The translations under genes were made by a program, and so were the position numbers. Below, piece after piece: positions 24,843-34,287 of a DNA stretch of 64,000 nt. A model generated the notes under the pieces. That model was given only the letters and a program-made list of their open reading frames with translations. It was not told where the DNA came from and searched no databases. Positions within the stretch are counted from its first letter, which is position 1. Every line of letters begins with the position of its first letter. This DNA is from Phytobacter ursingii (lineage in GTDB: Bacteria > Pseudomonadota > Gammaproteobacteria > Enterobacterales > Enterobacteriaceae). The DNA lies in NCBI GenBank assembly GCA_901456055.1, contig CABDWT010000004.1:1-64000 (forward strand). Reading direction: 5' to 3'.

Positions 24843-27140
24843 GTGTCAGGGCTCAAAGTATCTGTCAGCAATCGTCTCATTGATGTGGAATCATTATCTA
24901 GATGCAGTATGTTGGATTTTTCACTAACACAAAAGGGGTGGGTCTTGCCGATTGTCCTGAATGCGTTTCCACTGAAAGTCCCTGACATGGAGTTGAAATT
25001 TGTCCAGATACCCTACGACAAGACAACTCTAGATAGCCTCCGCTCCTCCCATAAAATGACGCACGTCTTCCGGCGTCAGGGTGACAATATGCAGATCTTT
25101 TCGAGTGATGGTACGTTCCCCAAATCTGGTACACCGCAGATACTGCAACTAAAGGATAATTTGGGTATCTTTTTCTCTCTGGTTAAAGATGGTCTGCTCA
25201 AGCACTTCGCTGGATTGGGTCGAACCCCTTGCGGCTTCAATCCTATCGAGGTGGTAAGTGCCAAACCAAAAGACAATCTTTTAGCCTCAATTCTTGGTGA
25301 AACTTATCCCTTAAAAATTTGCGCCAAATATTCAATCGATACCCGTACTGTCCAGGGCCAACCGTGTCTTATAATTGATTGCACAACACGTCGTGTAGTA
25401 AAAGAGAACTGCCTGTTTTTCCTAAAAACCGGATTCAATGTTATTGGTCGCTACGTCGTCACCGAGCAGGGTGACGGATTTAGAAAACTTTTAGGGTTTG
25501 TAGAAAGCTGCCACGAAGGGAGAACTTTGAATGTCATTCGTCCCGACGGCCAAGCTGTTCATGCTGAGGCGAAAGACGTTTATCTCGAAGCTAGTCGAGC
25601 GAATTTTGACGACTACATCCTTCATACGCATGGTACGAAGAAAGACTCCATTGTCGAACATATTCGGCAGTCCATTTCCATTTTCAACGGAGGCGAGAAT
25701 AAAAAAGACCGCATCGACGCCCTTAAGAAGTATATCCAAGCGACAAACATCTCGCTGCTCGATGGAACGCGTATCGAAATAGAGGATCCATCCGACATTC
25801 AAAAAGATTGTGCACAGATGCAAAAGCCGGTGTTCGTCTTCAACGATAACGGTGAAGCAGATTGGACGGAGAAGGGTCTTACACAAAATGGCCCCTATAC
25901 AAAACGTACCTTCGATAGGAACGATCCATCAATCTGCGTGATCTGCGCCCAACATGACAAAGGGCGAGTCGAGCAGTTCGTACGTAAACTTCTGAAAGGC
26001 ATGGCTAATAGCAAATATTTCAAAAATGGCCTCGAGGGTAAATTTGCACTTGGAACCAGTCGTGTTGAAGTGTTCGAAACATCCACAGACAGCGTCGATG
26101 CATACAAAAATGCCATCGAAGCTGCAATACGCAAAAAAGCTGATGACGGAGGACGTTGGGATCTGGCCCTCGTACAGGTGCGGCAGTCATTTAAAAAACT
26201 CAAAGTTGCTGATAATCCTTACTATCTTGGTAAAAGCCTATTTTACTTGCACCAAGTTCCTGTACAGGATTTCACAATAGAGCTGCTAACGCAGTCTGAT
26301 TATTCACTCGGCTACTCGCTTAATAACATGTCACTGGCCTGCTATGCGAAGATGGGTGGAGTCCCGTGGCTACTCAAATCATCGCCAACACTATCCCATG
26401 AACTTGTGATCGGTATTGGCAGTGCAAATATCGTCCAAGAGCGTGGTACCCATAATCAGCGCATTATGGGAATCACCACCGTATTTTCGGGAGACGGTAG
26501 TTACATTGTCTCGAGTACGTCCAAAGCCGTTGTACCGGAAGCTTACTGCGGCGCTCTAACCTCTGTTCTGGCCGAGAATATAGAAAAAATACAAAGACGA
26601 ATGAACTGGCAGAAAGGCGATACGATTCGCTTAATTTTCCATGTACAAGTCAAAAAGTTCAATAAGGAAGAGATTCAGGCAGTCCGTGCGGTAATCGACA
26701 AGTATAGAGATTACCAGATCGAGTATGCCTTCGTAAAAATCTCAGAGAATCACGGACTCCACATGTTCGACTCTTCAACGGCGACCATGCCGAAAGGACG
26801 CTTGGCGACACATCGCGGAAAAACGTTTAAGCTTTCAAACAACGAAATGCTTGTTTATCTGATCGGCCAACGGGAATTACGACAAGAAACAGACGGTCAT
26901 CCACGTGGTGTGATCGTCAACGTTCATAAAGACTCGACCTTCAAAGATATTAAGTATTTGAGTGCTCAGCTCTACAGTTTCGCATCACACTCCTGGCGTA
27001 GTTACTTCCCCAATCCCATGCCAGTTACCATTACTTATTCTGATCTTATCGCCCATAATTTAGGATGGTTGAATCAGCTTCCTGGCTGGAGTGACTCAGT
27101 CATGATTGGGAAAATAGGGCATTCACAATGGTTCCTATAG
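24843..27140 (+). CDS. Long-B prokaryotic Argonaute, catalytically inactive PIWI
   Basis: 765-aa protein with Argonaute architecture: N-terminal and PAZ-like part to about residue 370, a MID region, and a C-terminal PIWI domain. PIWI is recognised by N-N-M-S-L-A-C-Y-A-K-M-G-G-V-P-W-L-L (about 495-512), then H-E-L-V-I-G-I-G-S-A, and the final FPNPMPVTITYSDLIAHNLG. The first catalytic Asp of the DEDX tetrad should sit in I-G-x-D but is Gly (G526), so the slicer is dead, as in long-B pAgos. Family members use guide RNA to sense invading DNA and switch on a co-encoded effector. The next gene, a PD-(D/E)XK nuclease, overlaps by 13 nt. The start is a GTG without a good ribosome binding site; the first in-frame ATG is 66 nt downstream. 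Confidence 0.9.
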   Translation: MSGLKVSVSNRLIDVESLSRCSMLDFSLTQKGWVLPIVLNAFPLKVPDMELKFVQIPYDKTTLDSLRSSHKMTHVFRRQGDNMQIFSSDGTFPKSGTPQILQLKDNLGIFFSLVKDGLLKHFAGLGRTPCGFNPIEVVSAKPKDNLLASILGETYPLKICAKYSIDTRTVQGQPCLIIDCTTRRVVKENCLFFLKTGFNVIGRYVVTEQGDGFRKLLGFVESCHEGRTLNVIRPDGQAVHAEAKDVYLEASRANFDDYILHTHGTKKDSIVEHIRQSISIFNGGENKKDRIDALKKYIQATNISLLDGTRIEIEDPSDIQKDCAQMQKPVFVFNDNGEADWTEKGLTQNGPYTKRTFDRNDPSICVICAQHDKGRVEQFVRKLLKGMANSKYFKNGLEGKFALGTSRVEVFETSTDSVDAYKNAIEAAIRKKADDGGRWDLALVQVRQSFKKLKVADNPYYLGKSLFYLHQVPVQDFTIELLTQSDYSLGYSLNNMSLACYAKMGGVPWLLKSSPTLSHELVIGIGSANIVQERGTHNQRIMGITTVFSGDGSYIVSSTSKAVVPEAYCGALTSVLAENIEKIQRRMNWQKGDTIRLIFHVQVKKFNKEEIQAVRAVIDKYRDYQIEYAFVKISENHGLHMFDSSTATMPKGRLATHRGKTFKLSNNEMLVYLIGQRELRQETDGHPRGVIVNVHKDSTFKDIKYLSAQLYSFASHSWRSYFPNPMPVTITYSDLIAHNLGWLNQLPGWSDSVMIGKIGHSQWFL

Positions 27141-28300
27141 AGAAAGAAAACGTTTATCAGCTACGCGACTATTTTTACAGTAAGGTGAACGAATCCGCTC
27201 ATATTGATCCATTTAAGTCCTGCTTTTTTAATCTTCTGGAAGAAGGTAAGAGCTGCATTACGAATTTTAGTTTTGCGGATCTATCTTTATACCAACGCTG
27301 TGCAATTTCAGGTTTGGGTGTTCTGGATGAAACTGTCTCGGTCCAGGATTTTTCTCGCCTGCTGGGACAAGCTCCCAAGATCGACTCAACACCGAGACCT
27401 TGGGTATCGGACATGTTCGGTGTAATGGCAGTAAAATGGCTAACCGCAAAGATGCAAGATGAGAGTATAGCTCACGAGTTCGAAAAGTGGATTTCAGGGT
27501 TTCTGGCTCAGCAGATTGAAAGCAACCATCTCAGTATCTTCGAGAAAGATATCGCGACTTATGTCAGTAACAGCGAATCAGCAACCTTCAGTAGTGCTTG
27601 CATACCACTCTTCCTTCATTATAGAAAGTTACTGAAGATCAATAGCCATCAGAACCGACTTTCTCTTGTCGGACGTTTCATGAGTGAATTTCAAGCACAA
27701 GCTACAGAAAATCCTTCAGTGACTCTCTTGTGCGTAATGCTTTACGTTTTTAATCAAATTAATCAGGAAATTGCCATTGCTCCACCCTCTGGATGGACCC
27801 TGGATGACCTGCTAAGATTTCTGGAGCATATCCCTGCCGGGTTAAAGCGGTGGACATGGGAAGACTCAGGGCGAACCAGAGGCGCAGAGCCCGTACAGTG
27901 GCAAGTCGATAATGAATATCATGTTCAGAATCTGCTTTATATTCTACTTGCACCAATATTCAACGATATTGCAGATGAGGTGAATCTTCAGCCTGTTGGA
28001 CAAAAAAATCCCCGTATTGACCTTTATTTGCCATCATTGCACACAATTATTGAAGTAAAATACCGTAAGGATACAAAAAAATCTTTTCCAACATTAATTG
28101 GAGAAATCGCCGAAGACGCTTCTCTCTATCGCGTTGACGAATATTATAAGGATTCTTATATCATCAGCTTCCTGTGGGACTGCACACGTTCAACGCAAGA
28201 ACATACGAAGTTCAAGGAGGGGGTATTGAAGATAAATGGCATTGATGGTTGTGTCGTAATAAACGCCCCCTCAACAATGAATTTAAAAAAAACAATATAA
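27128..28300 (+). CDS. Argonaute-associated PD-(D/E)XK nuclease (BPAN/AgaN type)
   Basis: 390-aa protein whose C-terminal third holds a restriction-nuclease-like core: D298 in NPRIDLYLP, then E309-x-K311 in IIEVKYRKD, the D-ExK signature. The N-terminal about 280 residues are helical and unrecognised, probably the interface with Argonaute. It overlaps the Argonaute gene by 13 nt, which ensures coupled synthesis. In described long-B pAgo systems the associated nuclease degrades cellular DNA after guide-dependent activation and causes abortive infection; the same is inferred here. It ends just before the convergent HNH gene (28329). Confidence 0.87.
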   Translation: MVPIEKENVYQLRDYFYSKVNESAHIDPFKSCFFNLLEEGKSCITNFSFADLSLYQRCAISGLGVLDETVSVQDFSRLLGQAPKIDSTPRPWVSDMFGVMAVKWLTAKMQDESIAHEFEKWISGFLAQQIESNHLSIFEKDIATYVSNSESATFSSACIPLFLHYRKLLKINSHQNRLSLVGRFMSEFQAQATENPSVTLLCVMLYVFNQINQEIAIAPPSGWTLDDLLRFLEHIPAGLKRWTWEDSGRTRGAEPVQWQVDNEYHVQNLLYILLAPIFNDIADEVNLQPVGQKNPRIDLYLPSLHTIIEVKYRKDTKKSFPTLIGEIAEDASLYRVDEYYKDSYIISFLWDCTRSTQEHTKFKEGVLKINGIDGCVVINAPSTMNLKKTI

Positions 28301-28328
28301 CAATATTCATCACCGATTTAAATAACAT

Positions 28329-29495
28329 TTAAAATAAATTAAAAGTGTCAGTCATATCTACATCATTTGAAAGTCTTAACTTCCAGTCAATTAATACCCA
28401 AACATCGTGTAAGTAGGCTTGATTTTGACTAGATAAAAACTCATAAACTTTATGCCACCAAAATCTCCACTCCGATTTTTTATAGTCTATTGGCATTTGC
28501 CTTGAATATCTATCTAATTGCCCACAGAAATCATCAAAACTTACTGGCCGCAAATCTGTAGCTATACGCTCGCAAAAGTGAGTTTTAAGATGCTGCTCAA
28601 CTCTTTCTGTGACTTTATAAACTTCTTTCCACACTTCTATTTTACTAACTATGTCAGCTGGAGCCCTGGGAAATAGAATAGTTGCTGAGTTCAAGGGTGT
28701 GTCCCAGTTATTAGCAATTAAGTCTCTACGCTCACTGAGGTGAAGTGATACTTCTGCAAATTGCTCACATGACTCTTGTGATGGAGGGAGTGGATAAAAT
28801 GCTGTTCTTCGCTGATTCCCGTTCGCCCTGAGAACATCTTTAGCTCCTTTTGCCTTACTGTTACAAATGTGGCAAGTCGGAATAAAATTACCTGGATGAA
28901 CGCTGTAAATAGGATATTTATCCTTACAGAGGATATGATCATAATCTGAACGCCACTGCTCTTCATCTGCTACTTCCGCCCTATTTTGGGAAAGTAGCGC
29001 AGTACCGCAAATAGAGCAAAGATGGCTATTGTTGTTTTCCCTAACAAAGTTTTGATAATGATTTTCTACAGAATCATTTGACTGCAATTTTGCTTTAGCT
29101 AGATCTTTAGTGCGCGTAAATAGATGGGTTGTTAATGCTTTGCACGCATCAAATAATGGGCCCGGTACTAGTTCTGGCATTACCATCTGAGTATTATTGA
29201 AATACCTATCAATGTTCTGAGCCTGGCTTATTCTATCTAATAAACCCTGACGTTCAACAATGGTATTAGGTAGAACAGCCCATAAACTGCGAAATTTCTC
29301 TCTTGTAGGTTCATTACTCCAACAAACACTAGGAGAAAATATCTCTTGCTCTTCATTAAATTCCGGAAAAATTCGAAATAAAGCTTCTGAGAACACATTT
29401 GCATTAACAGCTGCTTCTAAAAAATGAAGAAACTCTGCATTAAGCATTGCAAATATAGAGCATTGAGGCGTCCGTGGGTTAAGCGAAAATAACAT
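28329..29495 (-). CDS. HNH endonuclease (PtuB-like) at the end of the restriction operon
   Basis: 388-aa protein with an HNH core in the middle: C160-x-x-C163, D186-H187 in SDYDHILCKDKYP, N203 in PGNFIPTC and C208-x-x-C211, giving a zinc-bound beta-beta-alpha-metal nuclease. Flanking parts are helical and unassigned. The ATG overlaps the ATPase stop by 1 nt (TAATG). The ATPase-HNH pairing is that of Septu (PtuA-PtuB). Here it is the distal part of a five-gene hsdRMS operon. It may be a Septu-like nuclease activated by the ATPase (inference). Confidence 0.85.
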   Translation of the reverse strand: MLFSLNPRTPQCSIFAMLNAEFLHFLEAAVNANVFSEALFRIFPEFNEEQEIFSPSVCWSNEPTREKFRSLWAVLPNTIVERQGLLDRISQAQNIDRYFNNTQMVMPELVPGPLFDACKALTTHLFTRTKDLAKAKLQSNDSVENHYQNFVRENNNSHLCSICGTALLSQNRAEVADEEQWRSDYDHILCKDKYPIYSVHPGNFIPTCHICNSKAKGAKDVLRANGNQRRTAFYPLPPSQESCEQFAEVSLHLSERRDLIANNWDTPLNSATILFPRAPADIVSKIEVWKEVYKVTERVEQHLKTHFCERIATDLRPVSFDDFCGQLDRYSRQMPIDYKKSEWRFWWHKVYEFLSSQNQAYLHDVWVLIDWKLRLSNDVDMTDTFNLF

Positions 29496-31198
29496 TAGTT
29501 CTCCAATTTCCTGAGTAAGTAAGCCTTTTCCATTGACTCACCTAGATTTTCCTCAATCCAAGTTCGCACCGCTAAAATTGCTTCAGGATTACTATCTTCA
29601 GGCAATCTATCTCTAACATCCTTAACCACAGTCTGTGAAATAAGGGATTGTAATCCATAATAATTTTTAATCAGGATATCAAAGGAGGTACCATAAGTCT
29701 GACTGGAAACCGGCTCCATACTAATACAGCCCATTTCATGACGTTCAAAGAAAAAGACATTCTCACGCTTGAGTGAGGAAATCATGAATGGTGAGTGAGT
29801 AGATAAAAATAATTGCGATTCACCGTTTCTCTCTTGTTCAGGTGCAAATGCTTCGGTTAAACGCTGGTGAAAATAGGTACGCCAAGCTGGATTCAAATGT
29901 GTTTCTGGTTCATCAAAAAGGAATATAGACTGAACTTGGCTAAATATCCGTGCAGCCGCTATAACCTGAATCAATTGAGCTTCACCGTCAGATAAATCAT
30001 CAAACTTAACGGTATCACCCTGTTTATTAGCCATTAATAATTCAACAACAGATAAAGGTAATCTTGACTGGAGTGGTTTTTTTACCGTACCTATAAAATC
30101 ATCTTTCATCAATTTCAAACGAGATGTACGATCCCAGTTCTTTATGCCAAGCTGTTGAACATTGTTAAGTCTTTTAAATAATGCGAAAGAATCATAGTAG
30201 TTATCTTCACGAAGTCTGTTTAAAACAGTCTCATCACTTAATTCGAGAGTGATTTCTCCAGACAGATATTCTAACTCATAAAGCTCATACTGGTTATCTG
30301 TCGTTCGGCCTCCTGTTGGCTTTACTTGATCGGAGCCTGCTATACGGATCAACATTTTCACATCACGAATGGCATCATCTTCTATGATACCGGAACGAAA
30401 GTCGTAATGAAGTACGGCTTTGACTGGATGCTTATATGTTATTTCATCCAACAGTTGAAATACTGTCTCTGTCGGAAGAATCGATAGTGATAAAATTAAG
30501 AGTCCAACATTATCGTAATCAAGGTAGTTAAAATTGCTAGAGGCAGGGTTCACTTCTCTCAAATTCAGGTGATAATTTGGAACAAAATCACCTTCTGATA
30601 AAGGATCAAATATGTGTGGGTATTTTTTAAGATATTTTTTATTGATTTCAGCCAACTGTTCATCATTGATTTCTCGTGATAGCATTTTTAGACGTTGGCT
30701 ACTAATGCGACGGACTTCAAAATATTGCACAGCATTTTTCATAAAACTTCGCTGTAAATTTTCGTTTAGCCCCGAAGCATAACCAACCACGAGAGGGATG
30801 GGAAAATGGCGCTCACCAAGCTGTATTACATGCCACTCATCAGTACCACGAATATTTAAAACCACATCGCCGTCAAGTTCAACAGTTACCTTTAGCTCAA
30901 TACTCTCACCATGATTCATGAGCTCGTCTGGGTAAGACATAACAGCACTATCATTTCTAAGATCCCATTGATAGTGTACCGCGACTCTAAAACCTAACGA
31001 TGTTTTATTTTTGAACTCTGCACGTTGCCATCGCTCTAGATAAGCAAAAGTTTCCCCGATTAACTCAAGCAGTTGAGATTTACCAGAACCATTGAGGCCA
31101 ATCAATGCAAATATATTATCTTGGGCATAACTAAAATCAAAAAATTGATCTTTCAAGCCTTTGTAGCTGCCACTCAAATCTAAAGAAATTATTCGCAT
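29495..31198 (-). CDS. AAA/SMC-like ATPase of the restriction locus (PtuA-like)
   Basis: 567-aa ABC/SMC-type ATPase. Walker A is GLNGSGKS (residues 34-41), the signature-like L-S-D-G-E-A-Q lies near 412, Walker B FLFDEPETHLNP near 433-444 and the switch histidine in STHSPF near 475. This matches ATPases annotated as restriction-system-associated and PtuA of Septu. The start overlaps the hsdS stop by 1 nt (TGATG) and the stop overlaps the HNH start by 1 nt. Such strict coupling with hsdS implies a stoichiometric functional link with the type I enzyme. Confidence 0.87.
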   Translation of the reverse strand: MRIISLDLSGSYKGLKDQFFDFSYAQDNIFALIGLNGSGKSQLLELIGETFAYLERWQRAEFKNKTSLGFRVAVHYQWDLRNDSAVMSYPDELMNHGESIELKVTVELDGDVVLNIRGTDEWHVIQLGERHFPIPLVVGYASGLNENLQRSFMKNAVQYFEVRRISSQRLKMLSREINDEQLAEINKKYLKKYPHIFDPLSEGDFVPNYHLNLREVNPASSNFNYLDYDNVGLLILSLSILPTETVFQLLDEITYKHPVKAVLHYDFRSGIIEDDAIRDVKMLIRIAGSDQVKPTGGRTTDNQYELYELEYLSGEITLELSDETVLNRLREDNYYDSFALFKRLNNVQQLGIKNWDRTSRLKLMKDDFIGTVKKPLQSRLPLSVVELLMANKQGDTVKFDDLSDGEAQLIQVIAAARIFSQVQSIFLFDEPETHLNPAWRTYFHQRLTEAFAPEQERNGESQLFLSTHSPFMISSLKRENVFFFERHEMGCISMEPVSSQTYGTSFDILIKNYYGLQSLISQTVVKDVRDRLPEDSNPEAILAVRTWIEENLGESMEKAYLLRKLEN

Positions 31199-32589
31199 CA
31201 GCTATTACCTTTGCTGCGTTTGATAGTTTTTGTGTTTTTGCGCTGCTGTTGAATTTTTGCCAGCAATGCTTGCGCGCTATTTTCACCACTAATTAAATCG
31301 GGATTTTCTGCCCGCCACTGCGCTGTGAGTTCCCCGAGAAATGCCTTAGTCAGAATCGATTGTGTGAGGTTGTTAACGCGCTCAAGGGCGTTTTGTACCT
31401 GCTTTTCGATACCGTCAGCATAAGCGAAGAGTTGTTCTAACCGGCGGACAATTTCGGTTTGTTCTAAGTAATCAGGGATAAAAATTTGTGCAGTTCTAAT
31501 TGCATCAAGAGTGATTCTTTGATGACCCGCTGAGGATTTAATTGATTTTATAATATGCTCTCGAAAAATATTAGAGCTACAGAAATACTCTAGATAATTA
31601 GCATTTCGCTGATCTTTTAATCGTGCGCAAAATAAACGATCCGGGTATTGGTACTTTTTAGTAAGACCTTTAACTAATGCACAACTTCCCACATAATCTA
31701 CTGACCCACTGAGTCTCGTAAATAAAAGATCGCCATTTTTCAGATAATTATCTTCATTCAGATTTTCTTCATCACTCAAATATCTTACATCTTCATAGTT
31801 GATTGTTTGCGGTCGTATTGCACTTGAGCGAAGAATTGGGACCCCAAAAGCATTATCGCTTGGTGTATCTCCCGAACCACTTCTAAGTTTCGTTATTAGC
31901 TCGAGAAACTGTATACTTTTCCAGTCTGAGGATATCTTATTCTTTTTACGCCATTTCTTCGTCATTTTCCCACTCACCGCAGCCGCCAACACAGCCTGAC
32001 GAAAACGCTTTAGGATTTGTGGTATTTGCTCAAGGCGTACTTTAGTGCTATCAACCTGTGCTAGCAGAATGTCAAGTTTATCGGCGATAATTTTTTGTTC
32101 AACTATCGTCGGAAGGTTACAGACAAAACTAAACAGTTTTTTTTGGTTAAGAGATGATTGATTAACAGCGTGCTGAGCATTTAGTGAAAAAACTCCAATC
32201 GCTCTTGAATATTTGCAATGGTAGTTGAATATTTCAGGGAGAATTAACTCGCGATTTACCACGATACGTAGCAAGTTAATACCATGATATAACTCATGAA
32301 CATTTTCTGTAAATAACGCTGTTTTCCCGAGGTGAGTAGGGCTATTTATATGACTAAATAAAATATCACCACTATTAAGTTTATGTTTGGCTATCTTCTC
32401 AACATCATAGTGTTCTAAAAATCCAACTCGAGAAAAATCAACTTCTCCGTTTGCGATAGTTTCGATTCTACTAACAGGTATTCCTAGACCACTTTTATTC
32501 TGTACTCCACCAACACCATTTGATGCAGATAATAATAAATCTCCATATGAAGTTTTTACCCACCCTTCCGGCAATTTAACCTCACTCAT
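31198..32589 (-). CDS. hsdS: Type I restriction-modification specificity subunit
   Basis: 463-aa HsdS with two target recognition domains (about residues 1-155 and 215-385). Each is followed by a conserved helical region (LPTIVEQKIIADKLDILLAQ near 160-180 and E-I-V-R-R-L-E-Q-L-F-A-Y-A near 385-400). The two TRDs differ from each other, so an asymmetric bipartite target is expected; it cannot be read from sequence. The ATG overlaps the hsdM stop (ATGA). The C-terminal tail is long and Lys-rich. Confidence 0.94.
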   Translation of the reverse strand: MSEVKLPEGWVKTSYGDLLLSASNGVGGVQNKSGLGIPVSRIETIANGEVDFSRVGFLEHYDVEKIAKHKLNSGDILFSHINSPTHLGKTALFTENVHELYHGINLLRIVVNRELILPEIFNYHCKYSRAIGVFSLNAQHAVNQSSLNQKKLFSFVCNLPTIVEQKIIADKLDILLAQVDSTKVRLEQIPQILKRFRQAVLAAAVSGKMTKKWRKKNKISSDWKSIQFLELITKLRSGSGDTPSDNAFGVPILRSSAIRPQTINYEDVRYLSDEENLNEDNYLKNGDLLFTRLSGSVDYVGSCALVKGLTKKYQYPDRLFCARLKDQRNANYLEYFCSSNIFREHIIKSIKSSAGHQRITLDAIRTAQIFIPDYLEQTEIVRRLEQLFAYADGIEKQVQNALERVNNLTQSILTKAFLGELTAQWRAENPDLISGENSAQALLAKIQQQRKNTKTIKRSKGNS

Positions 32590-34208
32590 AACTTAACCCC
32601 ACCCAACATCTCATTCAGCAACGACTTTTGCGCCTCGGCTTCTTCGCTAGCGCCAAGCTCGCGCATCAGTGCATCCAGTTCTCCCAGTGCCTGCACCAGT
32701 TCGCCCATCGCTTCGGCAGCCAGCACCGAAGGTTCGGGCATGTTAGCCGCATCAACGCTGTTATTGTCTTTAAGCCATGAGATATCTAATGAATCACCTT
32801 TGGCATCGCGGATCCATTCTCGGCTGAATGTACGCCAGCGGCTGGTCGCCATGCGGTCGTCAACGTGCTGATTTTCGGCATTATCGGGCGCGTCGAGTTC
32901 GTCGGAGTTAAAGCTCCATTCCCCTTCGCTGCGCGGGCTTTGGCCGTTGGCATCGTCACCGTAAACCGCTTCAAAGGGTTTTAAATGTTGCTCACCAAAC
33001 GGGGTGCGTTTGCCAAAGCTTGGCATGTTGCTGCGCAGGTCATAGACCCAGACGTTTTCGGTGCAGTTTTCATCATGATGTTTGTTGCTGACACTACCTT
33101 TAGTGAAGAATAAAACGTTCGTTTTCACGCCCTGCGCGTAAAAAATCCCGGTAGGTAAACGCAAAATGGTGTGCAGATTACATTTGTTCATCAGGTCACG
33201 ACGTACATCGGTGCCGACGCCCGCTTCAAACAGGACGTTGTCGGGCAGCACCACGGCTGCACGGCCACCTGGTTTTAAGTTTCGGTAGATATGCTGTAAA
33301 AACGCTAGCTGTTTGTTACTGGTTGGGTAGGTTAAGTCATCACGGGTAATGCTAGCATCACCGCCCTTCGCCGTACCGAACGGAGGGTTAGCAAGAATGA
33401 TATCGGCTTTGGGCAAGCTAGCGCCCGCCATGCCCAGCGCGTTGCCCTGATGCACGACGCCTTCGTCATCCCCTTCCATGCCGTGCAGCAGGCAGTTCAT
33501 TAGTGCCAAGCGGCGCGTAGACGGAACCAGCTCTACACCAACAAAGGCTTTATTTTTTTGAAAGGCTCTCGCTTTAGCCGTCAGGTCGTAGAGGTTGTCG
33601 GTTTGTTGCTTGATGTATTGATCGGCGGCAATCAAAAATCCTGCGGTGCCCGCAGCGGGATCTTGGATCACTTCTCCAGGCTGCGGCTTAATGCAGCGTA
33701 CCATGCTGTTAATTAAGGCTCGCGGCGTAAAATATTGTCCTGCGCCAGATTTTGTTTCTCCGGCATTTTTCTCCAGCAGACCTTCATAAAGATCGCCGAG
33801 ACCGTCTTTTTTAGCACTAAACCAGTCAATCTGGTCGAGAGTGCGGATCATCTGTTCGAGATGACGAGGCTCACGCAGGCGAGTTTGCGCATCGGCATAA
33901 ATGGCGCTAATCAGCGGGTCGGCATGAACCAAATTACCTTCGGCATCTTTGCCGGTGGAAAGTTTCAGCAGCATTTGCTTGTAATGGTTGAGCAGGTTAA
34001 GGCCCGATAAACTGTTGAGGTCGCTCCATCTACAGCCCTCCGGTAAGGTATGCTGATCTAATAATTCTGCTTCGGTATTTTCATGCACCATCTTAATAAA
34101 CAGCAGTAGCACTAGTTCGGTGACGTAATCGCTGTAGTTGATGCCGTCGTCACGCAGTACATCACACAGATTCCACAGTTTTTGTACAATATCGTTATTA
34201 TTACTCAT
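32586..34208 (-). CDS. hsdM: Type I restriction-modification methyltransferase subunit
   Basis: 540-aa N6-adenine methyltransferase. The SAM-binding motif DPAAGTAGF is at residues 183-191 and the catalytic NPPFG at 274-278. The N-terminal HsdM_N helical domain and a C-terminal helix for HsdS contact are present. It forms M2S with HsdS for modification and R2M2S with HsdR for cleavage. It lies 79 nt after hsdR and is coupled to hsdS by a 4-nt overlap. Confidence 0.95.
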   Translation of the reverse strand: MSNNNDIVQKLWNLCDVLRDDGINYSDYVTELVLLLFIKMVHENTEAELLDQHTLPEGCRWSDLNSLSGLNLLNHYKQMLLKLSTGKDAEGNLVHADPLISAIYADAQTRLREPRHLEQMIRTLDQIDWFSAKKDGLGDLYEGLLEKNAGETKSGAGQYFTPRALINSMVRCIKPQPGEVIQDPAAGTAGFLIAADQYIKQQTDNLYDLTAKARAFQKNKAFVGVELVPSTRRLALMNCLLHGMEGDDEGVVHQGNALGMAGASLPKADIILANPPFGTAKGGDASITRDDLTYPTSNKQLAFLQHIYRNLKPGGRAAVVLPDNVLFEAGVGTDVRRDLMNKCNLHTILRLPTGIFYAQGVKTNVLFFTKGSVSNKHHDENCTENVWVYDLRSNMPSFGKRTPFGEQHLKPFEAVYGDDANGQSPRSEGEWSFNSDELDAPDNAENQHVDDRMATSRWRTFSREWIRDAKGDSLDISWLKDNNSVDAANMPEPSVLAAEAMGELVQALGELDALMRELGASEEAEAQKSLLNEMLGGVKL

Positions 34209-34287
34209 TATTTATCCTGCATTCGCTCACGGAACACGCCGCAAGCGCTATTAAAAAAGCGAGTTTCGCCCGCAAATTTTACCAGAA

